A model generated the notes under the pieces. That model worked only from the letters and a program-made list of their open reading frames with translations. It had not been told where the DNA came from and made no database searches. DNA of 6,986 nucleotides from Gammaproteobacteria bacterium (GTDB lineage: Bacteria > Pseudomonadota > Gammaproteobacteria > Steroidobacterales > GCA-2729495), in NCBI GenBank assembly GCA_023150055.1, contig JAKLLP010000110.1:1-6986 (forward strand), written 5' to 3'. Below, piece after piece: positions 1 to 5,593 of this stretch (position 1 is the stretch's first letter; each line of letters opens with the position of its first letter). The position numbers and the translations under genes are program-made.

Positions 1-2
1 TG

Positions 3-86
3 GCGCAGATGACCGGCTTCGGCAGCATCACTGACCTCTTTGATAGTATGCCGGCGCGGTGTCAGGTGCCGGGATGGAAGACATGA
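3..86 (+). CDS. C-terminal end of an upstream gene (partial, product unknown)
   Basis: From base 3 this frame is open for 27 codons and stops with TGA at 84-86. The visible tail contains MTGFGSITDLFDS and ends PGWKT. The other two forward frames hit stops early: TGA at 10-12 in one, and TGA at 32-34 then TGA and TAG at 41-46 in the other. The stop overlaps an ATG at 83 in the 4-nt ATGA arrangement typical of translationally coupled operon genes, which is the main reason to believe the frame is real. The tail is too short to place in a family. By context it is probably another glycan-locus gene in the same operon as the FkbM methyltransferase. A chance open frame of this length is possible. 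Confidence 0.5.
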   Translation, partial: AQMTGFGSITDLFDSMPARCQVPGWKT

Positions 87-775
87 TCATAAAGCGCATA
101 CCGGGAACATTCGTCGAGGCATCGATAAGAGGACAAACCATCCGGTTTTTCGTGCACAACAATCAGGATCTGATCCAGCGCCACCACATCGAGGGGGAGT
201 TCTACGAGCCTGAGGAGCTTTGGATTATGTCAAGGTATGTCACTTCGGGCAGCCGTTACCTTGATGTCGGTGCAAACGTGGGCAACCACGTCGTGTACCT
301 GGCGAAGTGCATTGGGCTGAAGGACATCGTCGTCGTTGAGCCCAACGGACCGGCGATAGCCCTGCTGCAGCTCAACCTGCTGCTGAATGGGCTCGAATCC
401 GTGGTGGATCAGTCCTTTCTGGGGTGTGGTCTGTCTGATTGCGAGAGTCGTGCTGACATGGAAAACACCGTCAACAATCTGGGCGGAGCGAAGTTTGTGG
501 AAGACGGCGGTGGGCCATTCACGCTCCAGGCAGGCGATGTCCTGTTCGGTGATCGGGACTTTGACTTCATCAAGATCGATACCGAAGGCATGGAGCTCAA
601 ATGCCTCCTTGGCATGGAGCGCCTCATCCGTCGATGCCGCCCGACCCTGTTCGTCGAAGTCGATGAGGCGAACGTCGAGCCGTTTCTCGGCTGGTGCAGT
701 GTCCATGATTACGTGGTGCGGGAGCGCTTCCGGCGCTACACGGTGAACGAGAACTATCTCGTAGCGCCGGCGTGA
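83..775 (+). CDS. FkbM family SAM-dependent methyltransferase
   Basis: This 230-residue protein (numbered from ATG 83) has the FkbM methyltransferase layout. The SAM-binding glycine motif YLDVGANVGN lies near residues 59-68. The acidic end of strand 2 is VVVEPN, with Glu at about 86. The family-typical FIKIDTEGMEL follows near 162-172, then the strand PTLFVEV and an NENYLVAP tail like that of many family members. FkbM enzymes are O-methyltransferases common in O-antigen, capsule and polyketide clusters; in glycan loci they are thought to methylate a sugar hydroxyl in the cytoplasm. The frame can extend to ATG 74 or GTG 59. ATG 83 is preferred because it overlaps the preceding TGA as ATGA. No strong Shine-Dalgarno precedes any of the three; a GGAAG at 76-80 sits too close to 83 for comfort. 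Codon use is less GC-biased than in genes right of 1500, including AT-rich codons such as ATA and AAA. The acceptor cannot be read from sequence. Confidence 0.88.
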   Translation: MIIKRIPGTFVEASIRGQTIRFFVHNNQDLIQRHHIEGEFYEPEELWIMSRYVTSGSRYLDVGANVGNHVVYLAKCIGLKDIVVVEPNGPAIALLQLNLLLNGLESVVDQSFLGCGLSDCESRADMENTVNNLGGAKFVEDGGGPFTLQAGDVLFGDRDFDFIKIDTEGMELKCLLGMERLIRRCRPTLFVEVDEANVEPFLGWCSVHDYVVRERFRRYTVNENYLVAPA

Positions 776-827
776 CGAAGTCTGGTAGGGTGCCGCCCGG
801 TTTCCCTGTCAGAGAGATGTGTGGCTT

Positions 828-1490
828 ATGGCCTCGACGGATGTTTTCGACCAGTCGCTGCAGGAGCATGTCTGGCGTCGGCAATTCTTCTACAACGCAT
901 TCAAGGCGCTGGCATACAACGGGATCGATGGGGACTACGCCGAGTTCGGCTGCTGGGGAGGACTGACCTTTTCAATCGCTTATGCCGAGTCGCGGCGGCA
1001 CCGTCACCGGGCGACGCTCTGGGCCTACGATTCTTTCCAGGGCCTCCCACCGGCCGCTGATGAGCGCGATGTCCACCCGATCTGGGTGGAGGGTACGCTG
1101 AGCACCACGCTGGCGCAGTTTCACGAGCTGTGCGCCGAAAAGGGAATACCCTCGTCGGAGTACCACGCCGTTCCGGGTTTCTACAGCCAGACGCTTGACC
1201 GTGCGGCGGAGGACAAGGCTCCGAGAAACATCGCCCTCGCTTACATTGATTGTGACCTGTATTCCAGCACCCTTTCGGTGCTGCGTTTTCTCATGCCGCG
1301 CCTCAAGCACGGCATGATCATCGCCTTCGATGATTACTTCTGCTGGACGGCAACCCAGATCTCGGGGGAGCGGCGCGCCATGCTCGACGTTTTCGGCAAT
1401 CACGAGCGTTGGCAGCTGCTGCCGTTCATGCAATTCGGCTGGCATGGACAGTCCTTCGTCGTCGAAGACCGGACCATCATGGGCGCTTGA
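828..1490 (+). CDS. TylF/MycF-type (macrocin O-methyltransferase family) methyltransferase
   Basis: This 220-residue protein (from ATG 828) matches the TylF/MycF family. DYAEFGCWGG at about 36-45 is the SAM-binding loop, and LWAYDSFQGLP at about 64-74 is the characteristic second motif. AYIDCDLYSST (138-148) and IIAFDDYF (164-171) supply the acidic residues expected to hold the divalent metal. Known members are metal-dependent O-methyltransferases acting on deoxysugars of macrolides; relatives are frequent in O-antigen and exopolysaccharide clusters, where a sugar hydroxyl is the likely target. A GTG at 819 is in frame, but ATG 828 is preferred because the purine run AGAGAG at 811-816 lies about 11 nt before it and only 2 nt before the GTG. 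The gene follows the FkbM gene by 52 nt on the same strand with no visible terminator, so co-transcription is likely. Its last 14 nt overlap the end of the convergent methyltransferase gene. The family call is firm and the substrate is unknown. Confidence 0.88.
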   Translation: MASTDVFDQSLQEHVWRRQFFYNAFKALAYNGIDGDYAEFGCWGGLTFSIAYAESRRHRHRATLWAYDSFQGLPPAADERDVHPIWVEGTLSTTLAQFHELCAEKGIPSSEYHAVPGFYSQTLDRAAEDKAPRNIALAYIDCDLYSSTLSVLRFLMPRLKHGMIIAFDDYFCWTATQISGERRAMLDVFGNHERWQLLPFMQFGWHGQSFVVEDRTIMGA

Positions 1491-2280
1491 CGATCACCAT
1501 CCGGCGGGCAAAGGCGAACACCGTCGGCAGGGTCGTGGTGAGCAGCGAGTCGATCCCGCGCACCACGCGCAAGGCGGGTTGCGGCAGTTCGACCGTGAAC
1601 ACCTCGCCGCCGACGCCACCGGAGAGGAGGAAGACGCAGATCTCGGTGTACTCGTGGTGGCGAATCGCAAGGGTCGGCAACGCCACCTCGAACCGCTTCG
1701 CATCGCCGAACAGCATGTTCGCCACGGCGTTGTTGCCCGCGAGCGGGTCGATGCCCGACTTGGCGCAGGCGTCGTCGTCGAAGATGTCCACCTCGTACGA
1801 CCAGCCCTCGTGCCGCATGGCCCACATCAGCAGGCGATGACAGAGCGAGGTCGTGGTCTCGTTGACCAGCAGCAGGCCGCCCGGCTTCAACGCCCGCTCG
1901 ATGTCCTGCAGGAGCCTGACCGGCGCGGGAACGTGGTGGATCATGTGACTGCAGATGACCGCATCCAGCGAGCCCGCCTCGTAGGGCAGCGCCATGGCAT
2001 CGACGCGGCGATCGAGCCAGGGATTGTCGAGGATGTCGGTGACCTCCAGTCCACAGTCCCGGATGAACTCCCGCGACAGGCCCGGCCCGGCACCGAGTTC
2101 CACCACGCGGGAGCGGCCGGCAAGGTAGGGGTTCATCCACTCGTAGCGCTGGCGGACCAGGAAGCGCAGGTTGGAATGCGGGCGGGCGAAGAAGCGCTCG
2201 CGGGTGGCGGCATAGTCGCCATGGCGGGCGAGCCGGTCCGCTCCGGCCGCCGGGAACCACGTCCGCCGCCAGAAACTCAT
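1477..2280 (-). CDS. class I SAM-dependent methyltransferase
   Basis: This is a 267-residue protein with a complete Rossmann methyltransferase core: VVELGAGPG at 59-67 (SAM loop), DAMALPYEAGSLDAVIC at 94-110, SHMIHHV at 111-117, and LKPGGLLLVNE at 131-141. It resembles the Methyltransf_11/UbiE-like fold. The C-terminal 120 residues (WSYEVDIFDDD, RHHEYTEI) form an extra region that probably sets substrate choice; I do not recognise it. The start is well supported: ATG 2280 overlaps the FAD-oxidoreductase stop as ATGA, and a GGAG (2289-2286 on this strand) sits 5 nt upstream. It is the last gene of the leftward unit. Its 3' end runs 14 nt into the convergent TylF-type gene, leaving no room for a classical intergenic terminator. 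An O- or C-methyl transfer to a sugar, lipid-linked intermediate or quinone-like substrate would fit. Glycan modification is inferred only from the neighbours. Confidence 0.85.
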   Translation of the reverse strand: MSFWRRTWFPAAGADRLARHGDYAATRERFFARPHSNLRFLVRQRYEWMNPYLAGRSRVVELGAGPGLSREFIRDCGLEVTDILDNPWLDRRVDAMALPYEAGSLDAVICSHMIHHVPAPVRLLQDIERALKPGGLLLVNETTTSLCHRLLMWAMRHEGWSYEVDIFDDDACAKSGIDPLAGNNAVANMLFGDAKRFEVALPTLAIRHHEYTEICVFLLSGGVGGEVFTVELPQPALRVVRGIDSLLTTTLPTVFAFARRMVIVKRP

Positions 2281-3629
2281 GAGCGCTCCGCCGTCGGGTG
2301 CGTCCCCGGTGGCCCCGTGGCCATGTCGTCGAGCACGAGGCGGGCGAGCCGCAGCCCGTCACGAATGGCGAAGTTGGTGCCGCGGTCGTACGGGAAGATC
2401 TGCGAGAAGTTGGCGAGGTAGACGCCGGCGAGCGGCGTGCGGAATGACGGGATGTTCGCCTCGTAGCCGCAGTCGACCACGTGCTGGGCATTGCGGAAGC
2501 GGAAGACGTGCCGCTCGCCGAGGCGCGAGCGGTCGAAGGCGGGATGGATCCGGCCGAGATAGCCGAGCCACTCGTCGAGCAGCGCTGCATCATCGGTGCT
2601 GAACCAGCGGCTGTCCTGCGGGCAGTAACAGCCGAGGTAATAAACGTGCTTCCCCTGGTAGGGATCCGTGCCCGTCAGCGCCGTGTGGTCGATCATGACC
2701 AGGAAGGGCGCCTGCGGATCATGGATGTTGGTCCAGTGGTGCCGGCCGAGCGCCTGGTCGGTCACGAGGATCACGCAGATGGCCCCAAGATAGGTCACGG
2801 AGCCAAGCTGGCGCCGGTAGGCTGCCAGGGCCGGTTCCTCCGGCAGCAGCCGCGCGAACACATCCGACGGGCCGGTAAAAAGGCAGCGGTCGAAGGCGAG
2901 AGCTTCGCCCGTCTGCAGTCGCACGCGCCGCTCCGGGGCGGTCTCGATGCGTGCCACCGGCGACCCGGTGCGCAGCGTGACGCCCGCATCGAGCAGTTTC
3001 TTCTGCATGGCATCGACGAGCGCAGCGAAGCCGCCGCGGAAGTAGACCAGCCGTTCCCGGCCACCCTGGCGGGAGTTCGCCCGGGTGTGTATGCGTGCCC
3101 ACAGCCAGGCCATCGACACCCGGTCCCAGTGCCGGTCGAACTTGCCGCGCAGGAGCGGGTTCCACACGACCGCCATCGCTCGCGGGCCGCAGGCGCGGTT
3201 GAGCCAGGCTTGCGCCGTTTCGCCCGCCAGCGGGCGCCAGTCGCGCATGAGCTGCAGGCGCAGCATGACGAGCCCCAGCCGCAACCGGTCGGGGAGCGGC
3301 AGCGGCCGGAAGCGCAGCAGGTCGAGCGCCGTGGTGAACGGGTGCATCGCCGTCCCGTCATAGATCGCCACGGACCCGGTGCGGTAGATGAGCTGGTCGC
3401 CGAGTCCCAGTTCACGTGCGAGCGCCAGCGCCTCGGTGTCACCGAGCAGCAGGTAGTGATAGGACTTCTCGAGGAAAGTGCCGCAGAGGGGGAAGCCGCC
3501 CGCGAGGCCGCCGAGACCCGCGCCGGCTTCGAGGAGCGTGATCTCCGGGCGCGGGTCGGCGCGCGCCAGCGCGAGGGCCGCGGCGAGCCCCGTGAAGCCC
3601 CCGCCGACGATGACGATTTTTTCGGGCAC
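2277..3629 (-). CDS. FAD-dependent oxidoreductase, amine oxidase / protoporphyrinogen-oxidase-like fold
   Basis: From GTG 3629 this is 450 residues. The N-terminus PEKIVIVGGGFTGLAAALA is a textbook FAD ADP-binding beta-alpha-beta unit (GGGxTG at 9-14), with the ribose-binding acid in TLLEAG (Glu34) and the following GLGGLAGG at 38-45. The C-terminus has the second FAD signature, AGVYLANFSQIFPYDRGTNFAI (401-422), followed by a helix. This is the layout of the NAD(P)-binding_8/amino-oxidase superfamily, which includes HemY, phytoene desaturases and, more distantly, UDP-galactopyranose mutase. It probably oxidises or desaturates a substrate that is not evident from sequence. It is adjacent to a polyprenyl-phosphate-type glycosyltransferase and overlaps a methyltransferase by ATGA, so a role in modifying a lipid-linked sugar or its carrier is plausible but inferred. 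An in-frame ATG at 3731 would overlap the glycosyltransferase by 73 nt and add 34 unlike-family residues (many Arg/Ala), so GTG 3629, directly before the fold, is preferred. No clear Shine-Dalgarno precedes it. Confidence 0.85.
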   Translation of the reverse strand: MPEKIVIVGGGFTGLAAALALARADPRPEITLLEAGAGLGGLAGGFPLCGTFLEKSYHYLLLGDTEALALARELGLGDQLIYRTGSVAIYDGTAMHPFTTALDLLRFRPLPLPDRLRLGLVMLRLQLMRDWRPLAGETAQAWLNRACGPRAMAVVWNPLLRGKFDRHWDRVSMAWLWARIHTRANSRQGGRERLVYFRGGFAALVDAMQKKLLDAGVTLRTGSPVARIETAPERRVRLQTGEALAFDRCLFTGPSDVFARLLPEEPALAAYRRQLGSVTYLGAICVILVTDQALGRHHWTNIHDPQAPFLVMIDHTALTGTDPYQGKHVYYLGCYCPQDSRWFSTDDAALLDEWLGYLGRIHPAFDRSRLGERHVFRFRNAQHVVDCGYEANIPSFRTPLAGVYLANFSQIFPYDRGTNFAIRDGLRLARLVLDDMATGPPGTHPTAERS

Positions 3630-3658
3630 GTGGACGGAGCTGCGGTCGCGCGGCGCGC

Positions 3659-4642
3659 TCAGGGCGCCAGGAGTGGCGACTTCGGCGGCGAGGGCGCGTG
3701 GTCGAAACCGATGGAGTCCCCGATGATCCACTGCGGCCGGCCCTTCACCTCCTCGTAGATGCGTGCAAGATACTCACCGATGATGCCGAGGCAGATCAGC
3801 TGTACTCCGCCCAGGAACAGGATCGAGATCACGATGGTCGCAAAGCCCGGCGCCGGCCCCAGGCCCATGCTCTCGAACCAGTCGCTGAATATGCGTTGCG
3901 CGAGCACGAACAGGATGCCGACCAGCGCGAAGACCGATACCCACCAGCCGAGTATGGAGGCGATACGCAGCGGCATCGACGAGAACGACACGACGCCGTC
4001 GAGCGCGAGACGGAGCGACTTCTTGAAGGTGTAATGCGCCTCGCCGGCTGCCCGCGCGTGGCGCTGGAAGGGCAGGCCGATCTGGCGGAAGCCCGACCAC
4101 GCGCGCAGGCCGCGCAGGTACTTGCCGCGCTCGGGCATGGCGTTCATCACGTTGACGACCCGGCGGTCGAGCAGGCAGAAGTCTCCCGCATCGACCGGGA
4201 TGCGAAACGAGACCAGCTTGGCGATCGTCCGGTAGAAGGCCCAGGCGAGCAGGCTCTTCAGCGGCGGATCTGCGCGCGAGGCGCGGATGGCGAACACCAC
4301 CTGGTAGCCCTCGCGCCACTTCTCCAGCATCCGCGAGATTTCCTCCGGCGGGTCCTGCAGGTCGGCGTCGATGACGACCAGCGCATCGCCGCAGGCGTGA
4401 TACATGCCGGCGCTCACGGCAGCCTGGTGGCCGAAGTTGCGCGCCAGTGACAGGCAGCGCCAGCGCGCATCACGGGCATGCTGGGCGCGCAGCAGGGCCC
4501 AGGTACGGTCGGAGGAGCCATCGTCCACGCAGATGACCTCGTAGTCGAGGTTCCACGCGCGCGCTGCGGCGGTCATGCGCTCGAACAGTGCCTCGAGCAC
4601 CTGTTCCTCGTTGTAGCAGGGGATGACGACGGAGAGTTTCAT
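3659..4642 (-). CDS. family 2 glycosyltransferase, GtrB/ArnC/DPM1-like (polyprenyl-phosphate sugar synthase type)
   Basis: This is 327 residues from ATG 4642. The GT-A domain begins KLSVVIPCYNEE (2-13), with the nucleotide-binding VDDGSSDRT at 39-47 and LARNFGHQAAVSAGM at 66-80. The catalytic/metal site VIDADLQDPPE lies at 90-100 (DAD at 92-94), and VDAGDFCLLDRR at 150-161. Two hydrophobic helices at about 228-250 and 267-289 precede an amphipathic GEYLARIYEEVKGRPQWII segment, the topology of GtrB and ArnC. Such enzymes move a sugar from a nucleotide donor to undecaprenyl (or other polyprenyl) phosphate on the cytoplasmic side of the inner membrane. The start is set by an ATGA overlap with the preceding methyltransferase stop (4639-4642). 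An apparent N-terminal extension to 4915 is only antisense-free read-through of that gene in another frame. The FAD gene starts 29 nt downstream. The last 14 or so residues are proline-rich and unlike the family core. The sugar is unknown. Confidence 0.92.
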   Translation of the reverse strand: MKLSVVIPCYNEEQVLEALFERMTAAARAWNLDYEVICVDDGSSDRTWALLRAQHARDARWRCLSLARNFGHQAAVSAGMYHACGDALVVIDADLQDPPEEISRMLEKWREGYQVVFAIRASRADPPLKSLLAWAFYRTIAKLVSFRIPVDAGDFCLLDRRVVNVMNAMPERGKYLRGLRAWSGFRQIGLPFQRHARAAGEAHYTFKKSLRLALDGVVSFSSMPLRIASILGWWVSVFALVGILFVLAQRIFSDWFESMGLGPAPGFATIVISILFLGGVQLICLGIIGEYLARIYEEVKGRPQWIIGDSIGFDHAPSPPKSPLLAP

Positions 4643-5412
4643 GCGTTGTCCGTAATGGCTTCGGCGGGCATGGCTGGACGGCGGGCGACGACGAGCGCGC
4701 TCAGGCCCCAGGGCAACGACAGGCCGGCGCAGAGCAGGCGGTTCTCGCCTCGCAGCGTTCCGGCAAGCACGCTGTTGAGGAGACCAGGGGGCAGGTCGAG
4801 TTCCGCACTCTGCGTCGCGCGCCCGGGCCGCATTCGCTGCAGCAGTCGCAGCAGCGCCGCCGGCAGGAAGAGCAGGAAGTTCCAGTAGCTTGCGCGCAGC
4901 GTCTCGAAGCCGCACTCCTCCAGGCAGTGACGCAGTTCGGCGAGCCGGTAGCGCTTGCGGTGATGGTTCGCCTCGTCGTGTGCGCTCCAGAGCGCCATGA
5001 AGGCGGGCACCAGGGCGATCAGGCAGCCGTGCGGTTTCAGCAGTTCGAGCCAGGCGCGGGCTGCGCGGCGCTCGTCGGCCACGTGCTCGAGCACGTCCGA
5101 GGCGAGGATCAGGTCGAAGCTTGCCGCCGGGAATCCCGGCGCCTGTGCGTCCATCTGGTGTACCGCTTCGAGCCCTTGTTCACGGCAGCGAGCCACCGCC
5201 TCGGCGCTCAGGTCGATGCCCGTGACGTTCGTGTAGCCTTCACGCTGCAGGCGCCGGATGGTGGCGCCGCCCGCGCAGCCGATGTCGAGTATCCGGCTCG
5301 ATCGCGCCGCGCCGGCGTCCCGGATCAGCCTGACCAGCAGGTCGCGTCGTCCGACGAACCACCAGTGCTCGGTTTCGACGCGGTGATACTGGCTCTCGAA
5401 ATCGGCGCGCAT
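4639..5412 (-). CDS. class I SAM-dependent methyltransferase (HWWFxGRR type)
   Basis: This 257-residue protein opens with ESQYHRVETEHWWFVGRRDLL (6-26), the N-terminal signature of a methyltransferase group often found beside GT2 genes. The core follows: ILDIGCAGG at 41-49 (SAM loop), TGIDLS at 64-69 (acid at end of strand 2), and SFDLILASDVLEHV at 98-111. Next come LKPHGCLIALVPA at 125-137 and a WSAHDEANHHRKRY stretch at 142-155, rich in His and basic residues, that may shape the acceptor site. A hydrophobic segment, FLLFLPAALLRLLQR (179-193), could sit on the membrane surface, which would suit a lipid-linked substrate. ATG 5412 is the only good start; an AG-rich GGGAAAG lies about 13 nt before it, so the ribosome site is weak. 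It is the first gene of the leftward unit and its stop overlaps the glycosyltransferase start. The reaction on a specific sugar or lipid is not deducible. Confidence 0.87.
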   Translation of the reverse strand: MRADFESQYHRVETEHWWFVGRRDLLVRLIRDAGAARSSRILDIGCAGGATIRRLQREGYTNVTGIDLSAEAVARCREQGLEAVHQMDAQAPGFPAASFDLILASDVLEHVADERRAARAWLELLKPHGCLIALVPAFMALWSAHDEANHHRKRYRLAELRHCLEECGFETLRASYWNFLLFLPAALLRLLQRMRPGRATQSAELDLPPGLLNSVLAGTLRGENRLLCAGLSLPWGLSALVVARRPAMPAEAITDNA

Positions 5413-5502
5413 ACCGGCGGTGATTCTTTCCCATTACGCCGCGGGGGGCAAACATTCCGGCGGGCCCGATCGAGGGAGTGGGACATAATCGGCGTTTCGT
5501 GG

Positions 5503-5514
5503 GTCGGAACCGAC
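5503..5514. promoter_or_regulatory. short inverted repeat, possible operator
   Basis: GTCGG-AA-CCGAC is a perfect 5-bp inverted repeat around a 2-nt centre. The match does not extend further outward (G faces G at 5502/5515). It lies between the two divergent genes, just upstream of the putative -35 element at 5525. That position would suit a regulator acting on one or both directions. In DNA this GC-rich, short palindromes occur often by chance, so this is only a candidate. Confidence 0.25.
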
Positions 5515-5524
5515 GCTGCAGCCG

Positions 5525-5553
5525 TCGAGAGCCATCCGGCACTTGTGTATGAT
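5525..5553 (+). promoter_or_regulatory. putative sigma70-type promoter for the GT-C gene
   Basis: TCGAGA at 5525-5530 (4 of 6 to TTGACA) and TATGAT at 5548-5553 (5 of 6 to TATAAT) are separated by exactly 17 bp. This is the most AT-rich hexamer placed suitably before the GT-C gene. Transcription would start near 5560 and give a leader of about 34 nt. The bases just after the -10 are CCCCGCG, a GC-rich discriminator. Assignment is by consensus inspection only. Confidence 0.45.
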
Positions 5554-5593
5554 CCCCGCGGGCCGGCTGCTCCGGTTTCGTCGTGAACTTCTG

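Larger units (their letters stand above)
5413..5593. other. divergent intergenic region
   Basis: This 181-bp stretch separates the leftward four-gene unit from the rightward GT-C gene and must carry the start signals of both unless the leftward genes are read from elsewhere. It holds a plausible rightward promoter (5525-5553) and a 12-bp inverted repeat (5503-5514). It also contains an 8-bp palindrome, CGGGCCCG, at 5461-5468. No convincing leftward -35/-10 pair was found. No protein-coding potential is apparent on either strand beyond chance open frames. Confidence 0.6.

Noticed and set aside
776..827. Possible terminator or separate promoter between the FkbM and TylF-type genes
   Set aside because: No hairpin with a U-run and no convincing -35/-10 pair could be found in these 52 bases. 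Simple operon spacing is the better reading.
1330..2421. 363-codon plus-strand open frame crossing the convergent junction
   Set aside because: It overlaps the TylF-type gene out of frame and then runs antisense to the intact class I methyltransferase. It shows no motif and has shadow-like composition.
1400..2593. 397-codon minus-strand open frame
   Set aside because: It is a different frame of the same strand as the FAD and methyltransferase genes, rich in Arg/Ser/Pro, and spans both genes plus part of the convergent gene. No domain was found.
2481..3758. 425-codon plus-strand open frame
   Set aside because: It lies antisense to the FAD oxidoreductase, whose reading frame shows both FAD signatures. 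The plus-strand product has no recognisable domain and is dominated by Arg, Ala, Glu and Gln, as expected for a GC-rich shadow frame.
4643..4915. 91-residue N-terminal extension of the family 2 glycosyltransferase
   Set aside because: GT2 proteins of this type begin directly with the KLSVVIPCYNEE strand. The extension lies entirely within the methyltransferase coding region in another frame, and ATG 4642 forms an ATGA overlap.
5484..5489. CATAAT as a second rightward -10 element
   Set aside because: It matches 5 of 6 consensus bases, but the sequence 17 bp upstream (CGGGCC) has no -35 character. The 5525/5548 pair is better.
4927..5586. 219-codon plus-strand open frame reaching into the intergenic region
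   Set aside because: It is mostly antisense to the HWWFxGRR methyltransferase, ends in the intergenic region without any recognisable domain, and has no ribosome site that stands out.
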